From assembly GCA_018648655.1 (NCBI GenBank), contig JABGQV010000085.1, positions 1 to 38,015 of the forward strand: a DNA stretch of 38,015 bases, in the 5' to 3' direction. Source of the DNA: Anaerolineae bacterium (GTDB lineage: Bacteria > Chloroflexota > Anaerolineae > Anaerolineales > Villigracilaceae). Positions 1-7,068 of this stretch are shown here, in pieces. The position numbers and the translations under genes are program-made. Below the pieces are notes generated by a model. The model ran no database searches, was not told the DNA's origin, and saw only the letters and a list, made by a program, of their open reading frames with translations. How positions within the stretch are numbered: the stretch's first letter is position 1; every line of letters begins with the position of its first letter.

Positions 1-2052
1 TTTACATTTAAAGCATTGGGCAATTGGAATTCATCATCGGATGCTCTGTTTATTGGGACTGCACTTATAGTTGGTATTGGGACAGGGCTTGGCGCAGTGG
101 CGTTTCGTTATTTGATTCAAGGTGTTGAGTGGATCGGCTACGATTGGTTCCCCGCAATCACCGCAGGATGGGGAAAAGCATATGTTCTCATCATTCCTGC
201 AATTGGTGGTTTAATCGTTGGCCCGCTGGTTTACTTTTTTGCACGCGAGGCAAAAGGGCATGGTGTGCCAGAGGTCATGGAAGCAGTTGCCCTGCGCGGT
301 GGGCGAATTCGTCCGATCGTAGCTGTGGTGAAATCACTTGCTTCAGCGATCTCAATCGGAAGTGGTGGATCGGTAGGACGTGAGGGGCCAATTGTGCAGA
401 TTGGTTCAGCTTTAGGTTCATCTCTAGGGCAAAAACTTGGGCTTTCAGATGACCGAATTCGAAATTTGGTGGCTTGTGGTGCGGCAGGGGGTATTGCTGC
501 AACATTTAATGCGCCGATTGCTGGGGTAGTATTTGCTTTAGAAATTATCTTGGGCGAGTTTAGCGTTAAATATTTTAGCAGTGTGGTCGTTTCTGCTGTA
601 ACTGCCAGTGTCATCGGACGCGCTGTCTTTGGGGATATTCCCGCTTTCCATATTCCAGTCGATTATGGCGTCAACAGTCTATGGGAGTTTGCCTTCTACC
701 CCCTTTTAGGGCTTTCTGCTGCTATTGTTGGCGCAGGCTTTGTTTACCTTTTATATTGGTCAGAAGATGTATTTGACAAGTGGAAAAGTGTGCCTGAATG
801 GGTGCAACCAGCGATTGGTGGTGTATTGCTCGGTGTTGTTGCCCTCTCCTACCCAGCGTTGACAGGAATCACTTGGGATCGAATGCCCCAAATCTATAAT
901 GTTGGTTATGAAATTATAGAAAGTGCGTTAGCCAATCAACTTGCATTGGGAACTGTTCTTATTCTTCTCGTCCTGAAGATGATTGTTACGAGTCTGACTT
1001 TAGGCTCAGGTGGTTCAGGCGGTGTTTTTGCGCCAGCTTTGTTTATGGGCGCGATGTTTGGCACAGCTTTTGAGTTGATCGTCAATATGCTTTTCCCTGG
1101 CGTTGCTGCTCCACCTGGTGCCTACGCGTTGGTTGGCATGGCTGCACTCTTTGCAGCTACTGCACATGCCCCGCTAACTGCTGTTCTAATTCTCTTTGAG
1201 TTGACTGGTGATTACAAGATTATGCTACCGCTCATGTTTACCGTAGTCATCGCAACTTTATTTGCCCAAAAATTGCTTAAAGGTGAATCAATATATTCAC
1301 TGAAGCTCACTCGCCGTGGTGTGCGTTTGCAGCGCGGTAGAGATGTAGATGTTTTGCAGGGTGTTTTGGTCAACGAGGTGATGACACGGGATATTCACAC
1401 TATTACTAAAGACGTGAACATCAAAGGACTTTCGCGCGTTTTTAATAAGATACGCCATCATGGAGTTGCGATTTTAGATCAACAAGGGAAGTTGTGGGGC
1501 ATGGTCACAATCAGTGATATGGAGTATGCAATTAGCAAAGGCATGTATCTATCGAAAACCACTGTCTCAGAAATCGGTACTCCTTATGACAAACTTGCCG
1601 TAGTCTATCCCGATGAAAGCATTGGTGATGCGCTCAACAAGATGAGCCAACGCGGTTTTGGTCGCTTGCCAGTTATTTCCCGAAATGTTTCAAGGCATCT
1701 TTTGGGACTTATTCAGCGAAGAGATATTGTTGAATCGTATCGAATTGCGCTCACTAAGCGTGCTGAAATTCAACACCGTACTCAACGTATGAAAATGCGC
1801 AATATTGATGGAACAGAATTTGTTGAACTAATTTTGAAAGAGAATTCACCTGTGCTCGGACAAAATATTGGAGAGATCGCCTGTACTCTGCCCCACGAGT
1901 GTATATTAATCTCTATTCGCCGTGAGGGGAATGTTCTCATCCCACATGGTGAAACAGAGCTGCATATAGGCGATCAATTGACTGCATTTATTCGTAGTGA
2001 AGATGTGGAAGAGCTTTACAAAAATCTTTCTCACAGAGAAGAAGAAACGTAA
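1..2052 (+). CDS. ClC-family chloride channel/transporter with CBS pair and TrkA-C domain (5' end outside window)
   Basis: This is an integral-membrane ClC protein for Cl-/anion transport. The frame is open to base 1 and the first possible start in the window is a TTG at 16, so the true start probably lies upstream. Counting from that TTG (678 residues), the selectivity motifs are GSGGSVGREGP near 115-125, which carries the gating glutamate, and GSGGSGGVFAP near 331. A tyrosine of the Y445 type is seen in KGESIYSL near 425. The motif after FNAPIAG reads FALEII, so the position of the internal proton glutamate of E. coli ClC is Ile. Two CBS domains follow at roughly 450-575, then a TrkA-C-like domain at about 600-670 ending in GDQLTAFIR. 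Cytosolic CBS and TrkA-C modules usually bind nucleotides and regulate the pore. Family assignment is firm; whether it is a channel or an exchanger is open. Confidence 0.93.
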   Translation, partial: FTFKALGNWNSSSDALFIGTALIVGIGTGLGAVAFRYLIQGVEWIGYDWFPAITAGWGKAYVLIIPAIGGLIVGPLVYFFAREAKGHGVPEVMEAVALRGGRIRPIVAVVKSLASAISIGSGGSVGREGPIVQIGSALGSSLGQKLGLSDDRIRNLVACGAAGGIAATFNAPIAGVVFALEIILGEFSVKYFSSVVVSAVTASVIGRAVFGDIPAFHIPVDYGVNSLWEFAFYPLLGLSAAIVGAGFVYLLYWSEDVFDKWKSVPEWVQPAIGGVLLGVVALSYPALTGITWDRMPQIYNVGYEIIESALANQLALGTVLILLVLKMIVTSLTLGSGGSGGVFAPALFMGAMFGTAFELIVNMLFPGVAAPPGAYALVGMAALFAATAHAPLTAVLILFELTGDYKIMLPLMFTVVIATLFAQKLLKGESIYSLKLTRRGVRLQRGRDVDVLQGVLVNEVMTRDIHTITKDVNIKGLSRVFNKIRHHGVAILDQQGKLWGMVTISDMEYAISKGMYLSKTTVSEIGTPYDKLAVVYPDESIGDALNKMSQRGFGRLPVISRNVSRHLLGLIQRRDIVESYRIALTKRAEIQHRTQRMKMRNIDGTEFVELILKENSPVLGQNIGEIACTLPHECILISIRREGNVLIPHGETELHIGDQLTAFIRSEDVEELYKNLSHREEET

Positions 2053-2246
2053 GAGAAAAAGTGACTCTCTGCGTCAAAACAAACCCGCGGAGGGGTTATA
2101 TCATTGAGAAAAAAGTTAAAATTAAAGAAAGAGCGATGAGACTATTGCTGGCAATTGAGTATAGGGATTCAGCTCGGTATTTAGGTGGATATAGTGAGTA
2201 TTTATTGCCCATAAATTGAGCAGATTTCTTAAATAGGAATGGTGCG

Positions 2247-2298
2247 ACTACAACAAAGAACAGCTCCTGTAAATGTGGGAGCTGTTCTTTGTTGTAGT
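2247..2298. terminator. 21-bp perfect hairpin, probable bidirectional terminator
   Basis: The two arms (2247-2267 and 2278-2298) are perfectly complementary around a 10-base loop. The core is AAAGAACAGCTCC with its complement, so A-rich and T-rich tracts lie inside the stem rather than as a free U-run. It lies about 195 bases past the ClC stop and also at the 3' end of the candidate minus-strand RNA, so it could end transcripts from both sides. Confidence 0.6.
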
Positions 2299-2587
2299 GC
2301 GGAGGAGGGGATTTGCACCCATCGGCGTTTGCTCTTGAATTAGGAAAACACTTCTACAAATGTAATTCTCTCATCTGGATTGGGGCTTACCCTATTCGGC
2401 TCCGCAGAAACGCCGCCTCGCACCAAAAACATGAAACAACGATTGGACTGTTCATAAGTATCTCCGCCATATATAGCATAATTTGGAATGCACAAATTAC
2501 CAAGCCAAACAAGAAACTCCCATTTGCTTCGATACTAACCGTTATATCCAAGCTGTTTAGGCGAGAATTGGATTACCAAACCTCGTA
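2247..2587 (-). ncRNA. candidate structured RNA gene of about 340 nt, unassigned
   Basis: On the minus strand a promoter-like pair predicts a start at 2587. Two bases later a stem begins with 9 of 10 positions paired (2576-2585 with 2562-2571, loop of four). Further in are a 7-bp hairpin (2493-2499 with 2479-2485), a 6-bp helix (2363-2368 with 2337-2342), an 8-bp helix (2408-2415 with 2323-2330) and a 6-bp helix (2400-2405 with 2299-2304) that crosses the 8-bp one as a pseudoknot. A T-arm-like hairpin, GGG-TGCAAAT-CCC, lies at 2308-2320. The transcript would end in the 21-bp hairpin at 2247-2298. The 3' half has an acceptor-like stem followed by ACTA, recalling a tRNA or tmRNA 3' end, but no D arm, anticodon arm or tag frame is convincing. 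All structure here is by eye. Confidence 0.4.
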
Positions 2588-2593
2588 CTGATA

Positions 2594-2622
2594 ATCATAT
2601 CTGGCAGATTTGGGAGAGCCAA
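2594..2622 (-). promoter_or_regulatory. putative promoter of the candidate RNA
   Basis: Read on the minus strand, TTGGCT (2622-2617) and TATGAT (2599-2594) are separated by exactly 17 bases. The start would be near 2587, right at the base of the first stem of the candidate RNA. The -35 is a partial match, the -10 matches five of six. Confidence 0.4.
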
Positions 2623-2665
2623 GTGTGTCGCGAGCTAATATTTGTATAGCAGGCTGTATTAAACG

Positions 2666-2696
2666 AAAACTCCCACGTCATAGCGCAGGAGTTTTT
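2666..2696 (-). terminator. intrinsic terminator of the arsR-like operon
   Basis: An 8-bp perfect stem, AAAACTCC with GGAGTTTT, encloses a 14-base loop about 20 bases past the arsR-like stop. On the minus strand the stem ends in TTTT followed by CGTTTAA. It is A/T-flanked on both sides. Confidence 0.6.
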
Positions 2697-2714
2697 GAGA
2701 AGGTGGAGAGTTTT

Positions 2715-3800
2715 TTAGCTCATCAAAAATGCCTTGACAGTATCCATTGTATTGGCAATGCGCTCTTTATTTAGTTGATAACATTTTGCGCCATCAATGC
2801 GACGGGCGGTGAGATAGCCTGCTGCTGTGAGTTGTGTTAGATGACGGGATGTCGCTGACTGGCTTAAACCAAGAGTTTTGATAATCTCGGTTGAACAACT
2901 TCCATCTTTTTCACCTATATGGCGGAGAATTTGTAGTCGGTTCTCATCTGCTAACGCGTTTAGGCGCATATAAATTTCAGCTTGGCTCAGCTCAGGGGCG
3001 TGGATAGATGCGTTGTCGGGCAGGCGCGCACCAAAGATAAAGCCAAGCAGATTTTCTTCGTAAAACCTCCCGACATAGGGGCCAACATGCAAAGATGGCG
3101 CAAAGTAGAGACCTTCTGCACTTTTGCATTTATCCTCCGTCCACTCCGAGGCAAGAGGTTGGCCTGTAATATATTCAATGGCTTCAATATTGTCCATCTC
3201 TTTGAAATCGACAAGTTGAAAAGCCTTGACTGCTTTCTTTAATGTTGGGAGAGTTCGTTCCCATTCTGTAGAGAGATAATCATCCCAATATCGTTGTAGA
3301 TGAGAGATAATCAATTCTTGCATGGCTGAGGGATTGATAACGTAGCTATATGCCCAGCCTTCTAATTCTTCGTCTACATATTTTTCACTGAAGCGTTCTT
3401 TTAGAAAGGCGATATAATTCTCTTCACTGGCTATAACCGTTTCTTTGGTGAAATTATCAGTTGCGTTGTGAGAGCCCATTTCAAGATAGCTCTTGATCAT
3501 CTTGTTGCGTAAGGCTTCTGCATCCATATTGGATAAATGTTGAAGATATACGGGGAAGCTGCTCCATCTACGCTCTGGAACGATAGCATGGTAAAAGGCA
3601 ATCATCACGCGGTGATGATGCTCTCGTTCTTCTGGGGAAAGTTGATGAGCCGTGTTAATTACCCAGTCGCTAAGCCCTGAAAGCTTTTCTGTTTTGGTAA
3701 GCAGTAAAAGGCTGTGTACTGCATTTTGAACAGGAGCAAGCCCAACTCGGACGCGAATCCGAGCGGGCTCTTCGATGAAATTGTCAATGGGTGGGGCCAT
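2715..3800 (-). CDS. ArsR-family transcriptional regulator with a large N-terminal domain
   Basis: The product is 361 residues, about three times a plain ArsR repressor. The C-terminal part, about residues 275-355, is a winged helix: it opens with RLNALADENRLQILRHI, has the helix-turn-helix around TEIIKTLGLSQSATSRHL, and a wing near AGYLTARRIDGAKCYQL. The first 270 residues form a mainly helical domain I cannot name; similar N-domains accompany ArsR-like regulators in Chloroflexota. No metal-binding cysteine pair of the CXC type is visible, so metal sensing is unlikely. The start is set by a strong AAGGAG that overlaps the stop codon of the upstream 58-residue gene (gap 10 nt), so the two are probably translationally coupled. 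It is the last gene of the operon starting at 4525 and may control it. Confidence 0.85.
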   Translation of the reverse strand: MAPPIDNFIEEPARIRVRVGLAPVQNAVHSLLLLTKTEKLSGLSDWVINTAHQLSPEEREHHHRVMIAFYHAIVPERRWSSFPVYLQHLSNMDAEALRNKMIKSYLEMGSHNATDNFTKETVIASEENYIAFLKERFSEKYVDEELEGWAYSYVINPSAMQELIISHLQRYWDDYLSTEWERTLPTLKKAVKAFQLVDFKEMDNIEAIEYITGQPLASEWTEDKCKSAEGLYFAPSLHVGPYVGRFYEENLLGFIFGARLPDNASIHAPELSQAEIYMRLNALADENRLQILRHIGEKDGSCSTEIIKTLGLSQSATSRHLTQLTAAGYLTARRIDGAKCYQLNKERIANTMDTVKAFLMS

Positions 3801-3810
3801 ATATATCTCC

Positions 3811-3987
3811 TTAAGCTATCTTTTCAACAATCAGCAGAAAATCTACGTGTGCGTGTAAACTGAAGAGCACGGGGGCTATATTGGGTGTGATTGATACTAC
3901 TTCACCACGCAAATTATTTAAAAAATCTTCTAATCGTTCTCGATCTTTAGTCATTTTTAGTGGGAAGTGATGGACTTTGTACTTCAT
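3811..3987 (-). CDS. small conserved-looking protein, 58 aa
   Basis: This short frame starts with ATG at 3987 after an excellent AAGGAGG ribosome site eight bases upstream, and ends in a TAA that overlaps the ribosome site of the arsR-like gene. The product begins MKYKVHHFPLKMTKDRERLE and ends in DFLLIVEKIA. It looks like an alpha/beta fold: a strand, a charged helix (KDRERLEDFLNNL), then two strands (EVVSITPNI and VDFLLIVEKI). The pattern recalls small DUF4177-like proteins, but I cannot assign it. There is no signal peptide or membrane segment. The tight coupling suggests it acts with the regulator, perhaps as a ligand or partner; that is inference. Confidence 0.75.
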   Translation of the reverse strand: MKYKVHHFPLKMTKDRERLEDFLNNLRGEVVSITPNIAPVLFSLHAHVDFLLIVEKIA

Positions 3988-4032
3988 TTGGAGCCTCCTT
4001 TTTTAGCAGGGTTTTTCATGCAATAGGTGTTT

Positions 4033-4272
4033 CTATTTAATAGGAGTAGGGAGCGCGTTGTGTTTTTCTTGCAGGGCAAGATTTTCATAGCGTGCGCGCA
4101 TTTTGCAGCCTAAATTCTCAAGTATTGTACCTAGTTTTGATAAAGTTTTGTAGGTGAAGATTGTTGCTTTGCCTTCAAAAAGATGAGCAAAGCGATTGTG
4201 TTCTGCAGCTCTCGCCATTTGGTCGCGGCGATATTCTTCTGCTAAGAGTTCTTGGTATAAAAAGTCGTTCAT
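4033..4272 (-). CDS. small protein, 79 aa, paralogue of the next upstream gene
   Basis: The start is taken at ATG 4272 because GGAGA lies seven bases upstream; a longer reading from 4323 has no ribosome site. The product starts MNDFLYQELLAEEYRRDQMA and shares with the 50-residue gene upstream the pattern MNxFL...EYRRDxMAxAxxHNxxAHLFExK...F. It then extends about 30 residues further with a basic, helical tail that contains one cysteine (LGCKMRARYENLAL). It is predicted soluble and alpha-helical. Function is unknown. It is the second gene of the small-protein operon, 45 bases before the 58-residue gene. Confidence 0.7.
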   Translation of the reverse strand: MNDFLYQELLAEEYRRDQMARAAEHNRFAHLFEGKATIFTYKTLSKLGTILENLGCKMRARYENLALQEKHNALPTPIK

Positions 4273-4319
4273 GGTATTCTCCGTTTGTAAAATCTGACGC
4301 TTCTCTAAAGTTCTGGTTT

Positions 4320-4337
4320 CCACTCAAGCCTGAGTGG
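4320..4337 (-). repeat. 7-bp stem-loop between the two small paralogues
   Basis: CCACTCA and TGAGTGG flank the four-base loop AGCC. No U-run follows on the minus strand, so it is not a classical terminator. It lies in the 100-base gap between the two paralogous small genes and could moderate their relative expression. Confidence 0.35.
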
Positions 4338-4372
4338 GGAGCTGGCTTTGCAAAAAACGTCAAAGTATATAT

Positions 4373-4525
4373 TTAGTGAAGCAATGTGCCAATCTTAACT
4401 AAGAAGGCAAAGAAAGGGGTTTTCTTCTCAAAGAGATGGGCATGTTGGTTGTGTTTTTCGGCATTAGCCATCATGTCGCGGCGGTACTCTTTGGTCACTT
4501 GTTCTACGAATAAAAAATTGTTCAT
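4373..4525 (-). CDS. small protein, 50 aa, first gene of the small-protein operon
   Basis: ATG at 4525 follows AAGGAG with seven bases of spacing. The product begins MNNFLFVEQVTKEYRRDMMA and continues with EKHNQHAHLFEKKTPFFAF before ending KIGTLLH. Its first 35 residues align well with the 79-residue protein encoded just downstream, so the two arose by tandem duplication. It is short, helical and probably soluble. A near-consensus promoter lies about 75 bases upstream. No known family is recognised; related short HN-rich proteins seem to occur in Chloroflexota, but this is from memory. Confidence 0.7.
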   Translation of the reverse strand: MNNFLFVEQVTKEYRRDMMANAEKHNQHAHLFEKKTPFFAFLVKIGTLLH

Positions 4526-4597
4526 GATTTTCTCCTTTTGGGTATTTGTAGTCTCTTGCGTTTATTTCTATTATGTGCGAAATCGGGTTATGTGCAT

Positions 4598-4626
4598 ATA
4601 TTAGCATTTTTGAATAATAATGTCAA
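4598..4626 (-). promoter_or_regulatory. near-consensus promoter of the small-protein/arsR operon
   Basis: On the minus strand a perfect TTGACA (4626-4621) and TAATAT (4603-4598) are 17 bases apart, and TG one base before the -10 makes it an extended -10. The start would be near 4591, leaving a leader of about 65 bases before the 50-residue gene. It is among the strongest promoters in the window. Confidence 0.85.
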
Positions 4627-4653
4627 GAGGCAATTTTATGAATTGGGTTAAAG

Positions 4654-4689
4654 AAAAAGAGCCAAGCGAATAAAATCGCTTGGCTCTTT
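4654..4689 (-). terminator. intrinsic terminator of the exporter operon
   Basis: A 14-bp perfect stem, AAAGAGCCAAGCGA with its complement, encloses a six-base loop. On the minus strand it is followed by TTTTTCTTT. It lies 37 bases past the HlyD stop and directly before the small-protein operon promoter. Confidence 0.88.
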
Positions 4690-4726
4690 CTGATTTGCTA
4701 CGTCCTACTATACTGATTTATTGCTC

Positions 4727-6031
4727 CTATTCTTCAAATACCAAATCGGCAGGCATGCCTGGTTTCAACATCCCATCTACGTTCATAACGGATAAGCGGA
4801 TAGCAAAAACAGTTGTTTGCCTTTCTTCTTTTGTTTGGACGTTACGCGGCGTGTATTCGGCTTGGTCGGCGATGTGGACAACAGTTGCAGCGAAAGACTC
4901 TTCGGAGAAGGAATCGACTCTCAGCGTCGCGACATCACCTAAGCTAATTTCTCCATAACGATCTTCGGGGATGTAAATGGTCACGGTTAGCTCATCGAGT
5001 GGAGCGATAGTCATTGCAACAAGACCGGGGGAGAGCGTTTCGCCGAGTTCCATGCTTTTGGTCAAGATTACGCCATCAATGGGGGAGATTAAGTCTACTT
5101 TTTCTAGTTGAGTGTCAATTAGAGCCAGTTGTGCTTCAATTTGTACCAAAGCAGATTTAGCTTGCTCTAGCATGGCCTCAGCTTGAGCGGTATTTTGCGC
5201 TGCCATCATCACTTCTGGAGAGTTTGCGCCTGTTTCGGTGGTGCGAAGGCGGTCTATAGCTAAATCATAGCGTTCTTTGGCGACTACATATTCTGCACGA
5301 GATTCGAGAATATCTTCTGCGCCTTCTGTGGTGAGGGCATCATCATAATCTTCGATAGATTCTTCGAGATCAATTTTGGCATCGTCTAGCACCAATATAG
5401 CAGCATCTTTTAGATCTCCGCTGGGTGCAGAATCGTGAACTTCCTCCGCGGCTTCAAAGGCAAGGCGGGCCTCGGCGAGTGCGGCTTCTATTTCGAGAAA
5501 ATCTTTGCTTCCAGCTTTTTCACTGGTTTCGTTGAGTTTATCTTCTTTTTTCTCAAGGGCTTCTTGTGCGGCACCTACTTCTGCTTCAATAGCGGCATTG
5601 CGTTCTTCCTTATCAAAGTACCAAGTGGGGAGTTCAAATTCGCTAGGCTTTGTTTTATCCCAGGTTTCGATGCGCGTTTCTGCTTCTACTGAAATTGCTG
5701 CTGAGAGCGTTTGATCATAGGCTAGCTCTGCGCTGGCGACGGCTACTTCGGCGGCATTGATATTGGCATTCACGGCATCGAAGGCTGCTTCTATATTGGC
5801 GCGTTCCGCCAGCAAAAGGCTATTGTCGAGGCGGATCAGCACTGTCCCAGCCGAGACGGATTCCCCTTGAGCGGCATTAAGTTCAACGATGCGGCCTCCC
5901 AGCTCGGGGCTGAGATTAAGTTCATTGGCTTCGACCACGCCCGATGCCTCGAGCGCCCCGCTTCCTTCATCCGCAACACATGCGCTTAAGGCTAAGGTCA
6001 AAATCAGGATTATAAAAAGTGTTTTTTTCAT
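4727..6031 (-). CDS. HlyD/YbhG-type efflux adaptor, predicted lipoprotein
   Basis: The product is 434 residues when started at ATG 6031, chosen for the AAGGAG seven bases upstream and because the protein then begins with a signal peptide MKKTLFIILILTLALSAC; Cys18 fits a lipobox, so it should be anchored to the outer face of the membrane. A first half-lipoyl/barrel segment (ELGGRIVELNAAQGESVSAG) lies near 45-75, a long alpha-helical coiled-coil hairpin rich in A, E and D at about 75-330, and the second half (LISPIDGVILTKSMELGETLSPG) near 325-350. A beta-barrel tail ends in LKPGMPADLVF. A short insert with TWYF near 145 interrupts the first helix. It is the last gene of the exporter operon and would link the permeases to an outside partner. 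No TolC-like gene is in the window. Confidence 0.9.
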   Translation of the reverse strand: MKKTLFIILILTLALSACVADEGSGALEASGVVEANELNLSPELGGRIVELNAAQGESVSAGTVLIRLDNSLLLAERANIEAAFDAVNANINAAEVAVASAELAYDQTLSAAISVEAETRIETWDKTKPSEFELPTWYFDKEERNAAIEAEVGAAQEALEKKEDKLNETSEKAGSKDFLEIEAALAEARLAFEAAEEVHDSAPSGDLKDAAILVLDDAKIDLEESIEDYDDALTTEGAEDILESRAEYVVAKERYDLAIDRLRTTETGANSPEVMMAAQNTAQAEAMLEQAKSALVQIEAQLALIDTQLEKVDLISPIDGVILTKSMELGETLSPGLVAMTIAPLDELTVTIYIPEDRYGEISLGDVATLRVDSFSEESFAATVVHIADQAEYTPRNVQTKEERQTTVFAIRLSVMNVDGMLKPGMPADLVFEE

Positions 6032-6053
6032 ATCAAACTCCTTTTCAATTTGC

Positions 6054-6135
6054 GTCATTGCGAGCCAGCTTTATCGGCGCGGCAATCCCAAAGAAAGCCG
6101 GGGAGATTGCTTCGCAAAAAGACGCTCGCAATGAC
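6054..6135. repeat. intergenic dyad repeat, family A copy 1
   Basis: The 12-base ends GTCATTGCGAGC and GCTCGCAATGAC are perfect inverted copies. The inside carries GGAGATTGCTTCGCAAAAAGACGC. This is a REP-like element of the widespread 'CATTGCGAG...GCAATCTCC' type. It fills the gap between the HlyD gene and the ATPase gene. A second, degenerate copy is at 9425-9513. Confidence 0.75.
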
Positions 6136-6140
6136 AAGTG

Positions 6141-7064
6141 TTATTTCATACTCGCAATAAAAACATCTTCAAGCGAGGCTTCGATCACTGCCATATCTTC
6201 AATCTGAATTTTTTCTTTTTTGAGCAATTTCTGAATATCTTTTTTCTTTTTCTCAACATTTTGGGCAACGACGTGTACCAGCGAGCCGTAAAGCTCAACT
6301 TCCTGGAGGTCTAAACTCTCGGCGGCACGCAAAATTTTGATGGTATTGACCGCATCAGATGATGCGATTTCTAGTACCTGCCCCTGCATCATATTCTTTT
6401 TGATTTCAGCGGGCGTGCCGCGCGCAATGATATTTCCGCGCTGAATAAACGCCAGCCGGTGGCAATGCTCGGCTTCGTCCATATAGTGGGTGGTCACAAA
6501 AACGCTCACGCCATCGGCGACGAGCTGATAGAGCAAATCCCAGAAGGCACGGCGTGAGATTGGGTCTACACCTGCGGTGGGTTCATCGAGAAAGATCAAT
6601 TCAGGGCGATGCAAAATCGCTGCGCTGAGTGCAAGCCGCTGCCGCCATCCACCCGAAAGGTCTTTGGTTTTGGCATTTTCTCGACCTTCCAGACCAGCCA
6701 TAACAAGCGCATCCTGGATACGGGATTTAAGATCCGTGTTATTCAACCCATATGCTGCACCATAAAATTGCAGATTTTGTTGGACTGTCAGGTCGTTATA
6801 CAAACTGAATCTCTGGGACATATAGCCGACACGCTGCTGGAGTTCGGCTTGGTTGCCCTTAACCGATATTCCGAGTGCCTGAACATCCCCCGCTGAAGGA
6901 GCCAGCAGCCCCAACATCATCCGGATTGTGGTCGTTTTCCCCGACCCATTGGGGCCAAGAAAACCGAATATCTCGCCGCGTTTGGCTTCAAAGTTGATGC
7001 CGTTGACGGCGGTAAAATCGCCAAAGCGTTTGGTGAGATTGTTGGTGATAATTGCAGGTGTCAT
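6141..7064 (-). CDS. ABC transporter ATPase (equivalent to one half of YbhF)
   Basis: This is a 307-residue single nucleotide-binding domain of the ABC-2/drug type. It carries Walker A GPNGSGKTTT near 36-45, the Q-loop stretch GYMSQRFSLYNDL, signature LSGGWRQRLALS near 140, Walker B LIFLDEPTAGVDP near 160, and an intact switch histidine in VTTHYMDEAEH. The last 80 residues form the usual C-terminal extension of this family and end EASLEDVFIASMK. Its start lies 4 bases after the permease stop, with only a weak ribosome site, which points to translational coupling. It presumably pairs with the second ATPase at 9534-10472 to energise the two permeases. Confidence 0.93.
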   Translation of the reverse strand: MTPAIITNNLTKRFGDFTAVNGINFEAKRGEIFGFLGPNGSGKTTTIRMMLGLLAPSAGDVQALGISVKGNQAELQQRVGYMSQRFSLYNDLTVQQNLQFYGAAYGLNNTDLKSRIQDALVMAGLEGRENAKTKDLSGGWRQRLALSAAILHRPELIFLDEPTAGVDPISRRAFWDLLYQLVADGVSVFVTTHYMDEAEHCHRLAFIQRGNIIARGTPAEIKKNMMQGQVLEIASSDAVNTIKILRAAESLDLQEVELYGSLVHVVAQNVEKKKKDIQKLLKKEKIQIEDMAVIEASLEDVFIASMK

Positions 7065-7068
7065 ATGA

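Larger units (their letters stand above)
2053..2714. other. 662-bp region without a supported protein gene
   Basis: Between the ClC gene and the arsR-like gene no frame has both a plausible start and a recognisable product. A 92-codon frame on the plus strand at 2313-2591 starts with TTG, has no ribosome site and no family resemblance. The stretch 2053-2246 shows nothing I can name. The rest holds a 21-bp perfect hairpin (2247-2298), a set of mutually complementary segments, a minus-strand promoter-like pair (2594-2622) and the terminator of the arsR-like gene (2666-2696). These are listed separately. Confidence 0.7.

Noticed and set aside
2110-2220. 27-codon frame starting near 2137
   Set aside because: There is no convincing ribosome site, no resemblance, and it is too short to support.
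2299-2415. RNase P RNA or cobalamin riboswitch
   Set aside because: Short stretches resemble conserved segments (GGTGCAAATCC; AGAGCAAAC-GCCGATGG), but the other obligatory elements are missing and no target gene follows on that strand.
2313-2591. 92-codon frame on the plus strand
   Set aside because: It begins with TTG, has no ribosome site, matches no family, and lies over the candidate structured RNA of the opposite strand.
2298-2660. tmRNA (ssrA) on the minus strand
   Set aside because: The 3' end has a T-arm-like hairpin and an acceptor-like stem, but CCA is CTA, the T stem has a mismatch, no 5' partner of the acceptor is found 350 bases away, and no tag frame ending in ALA-type residues exists.
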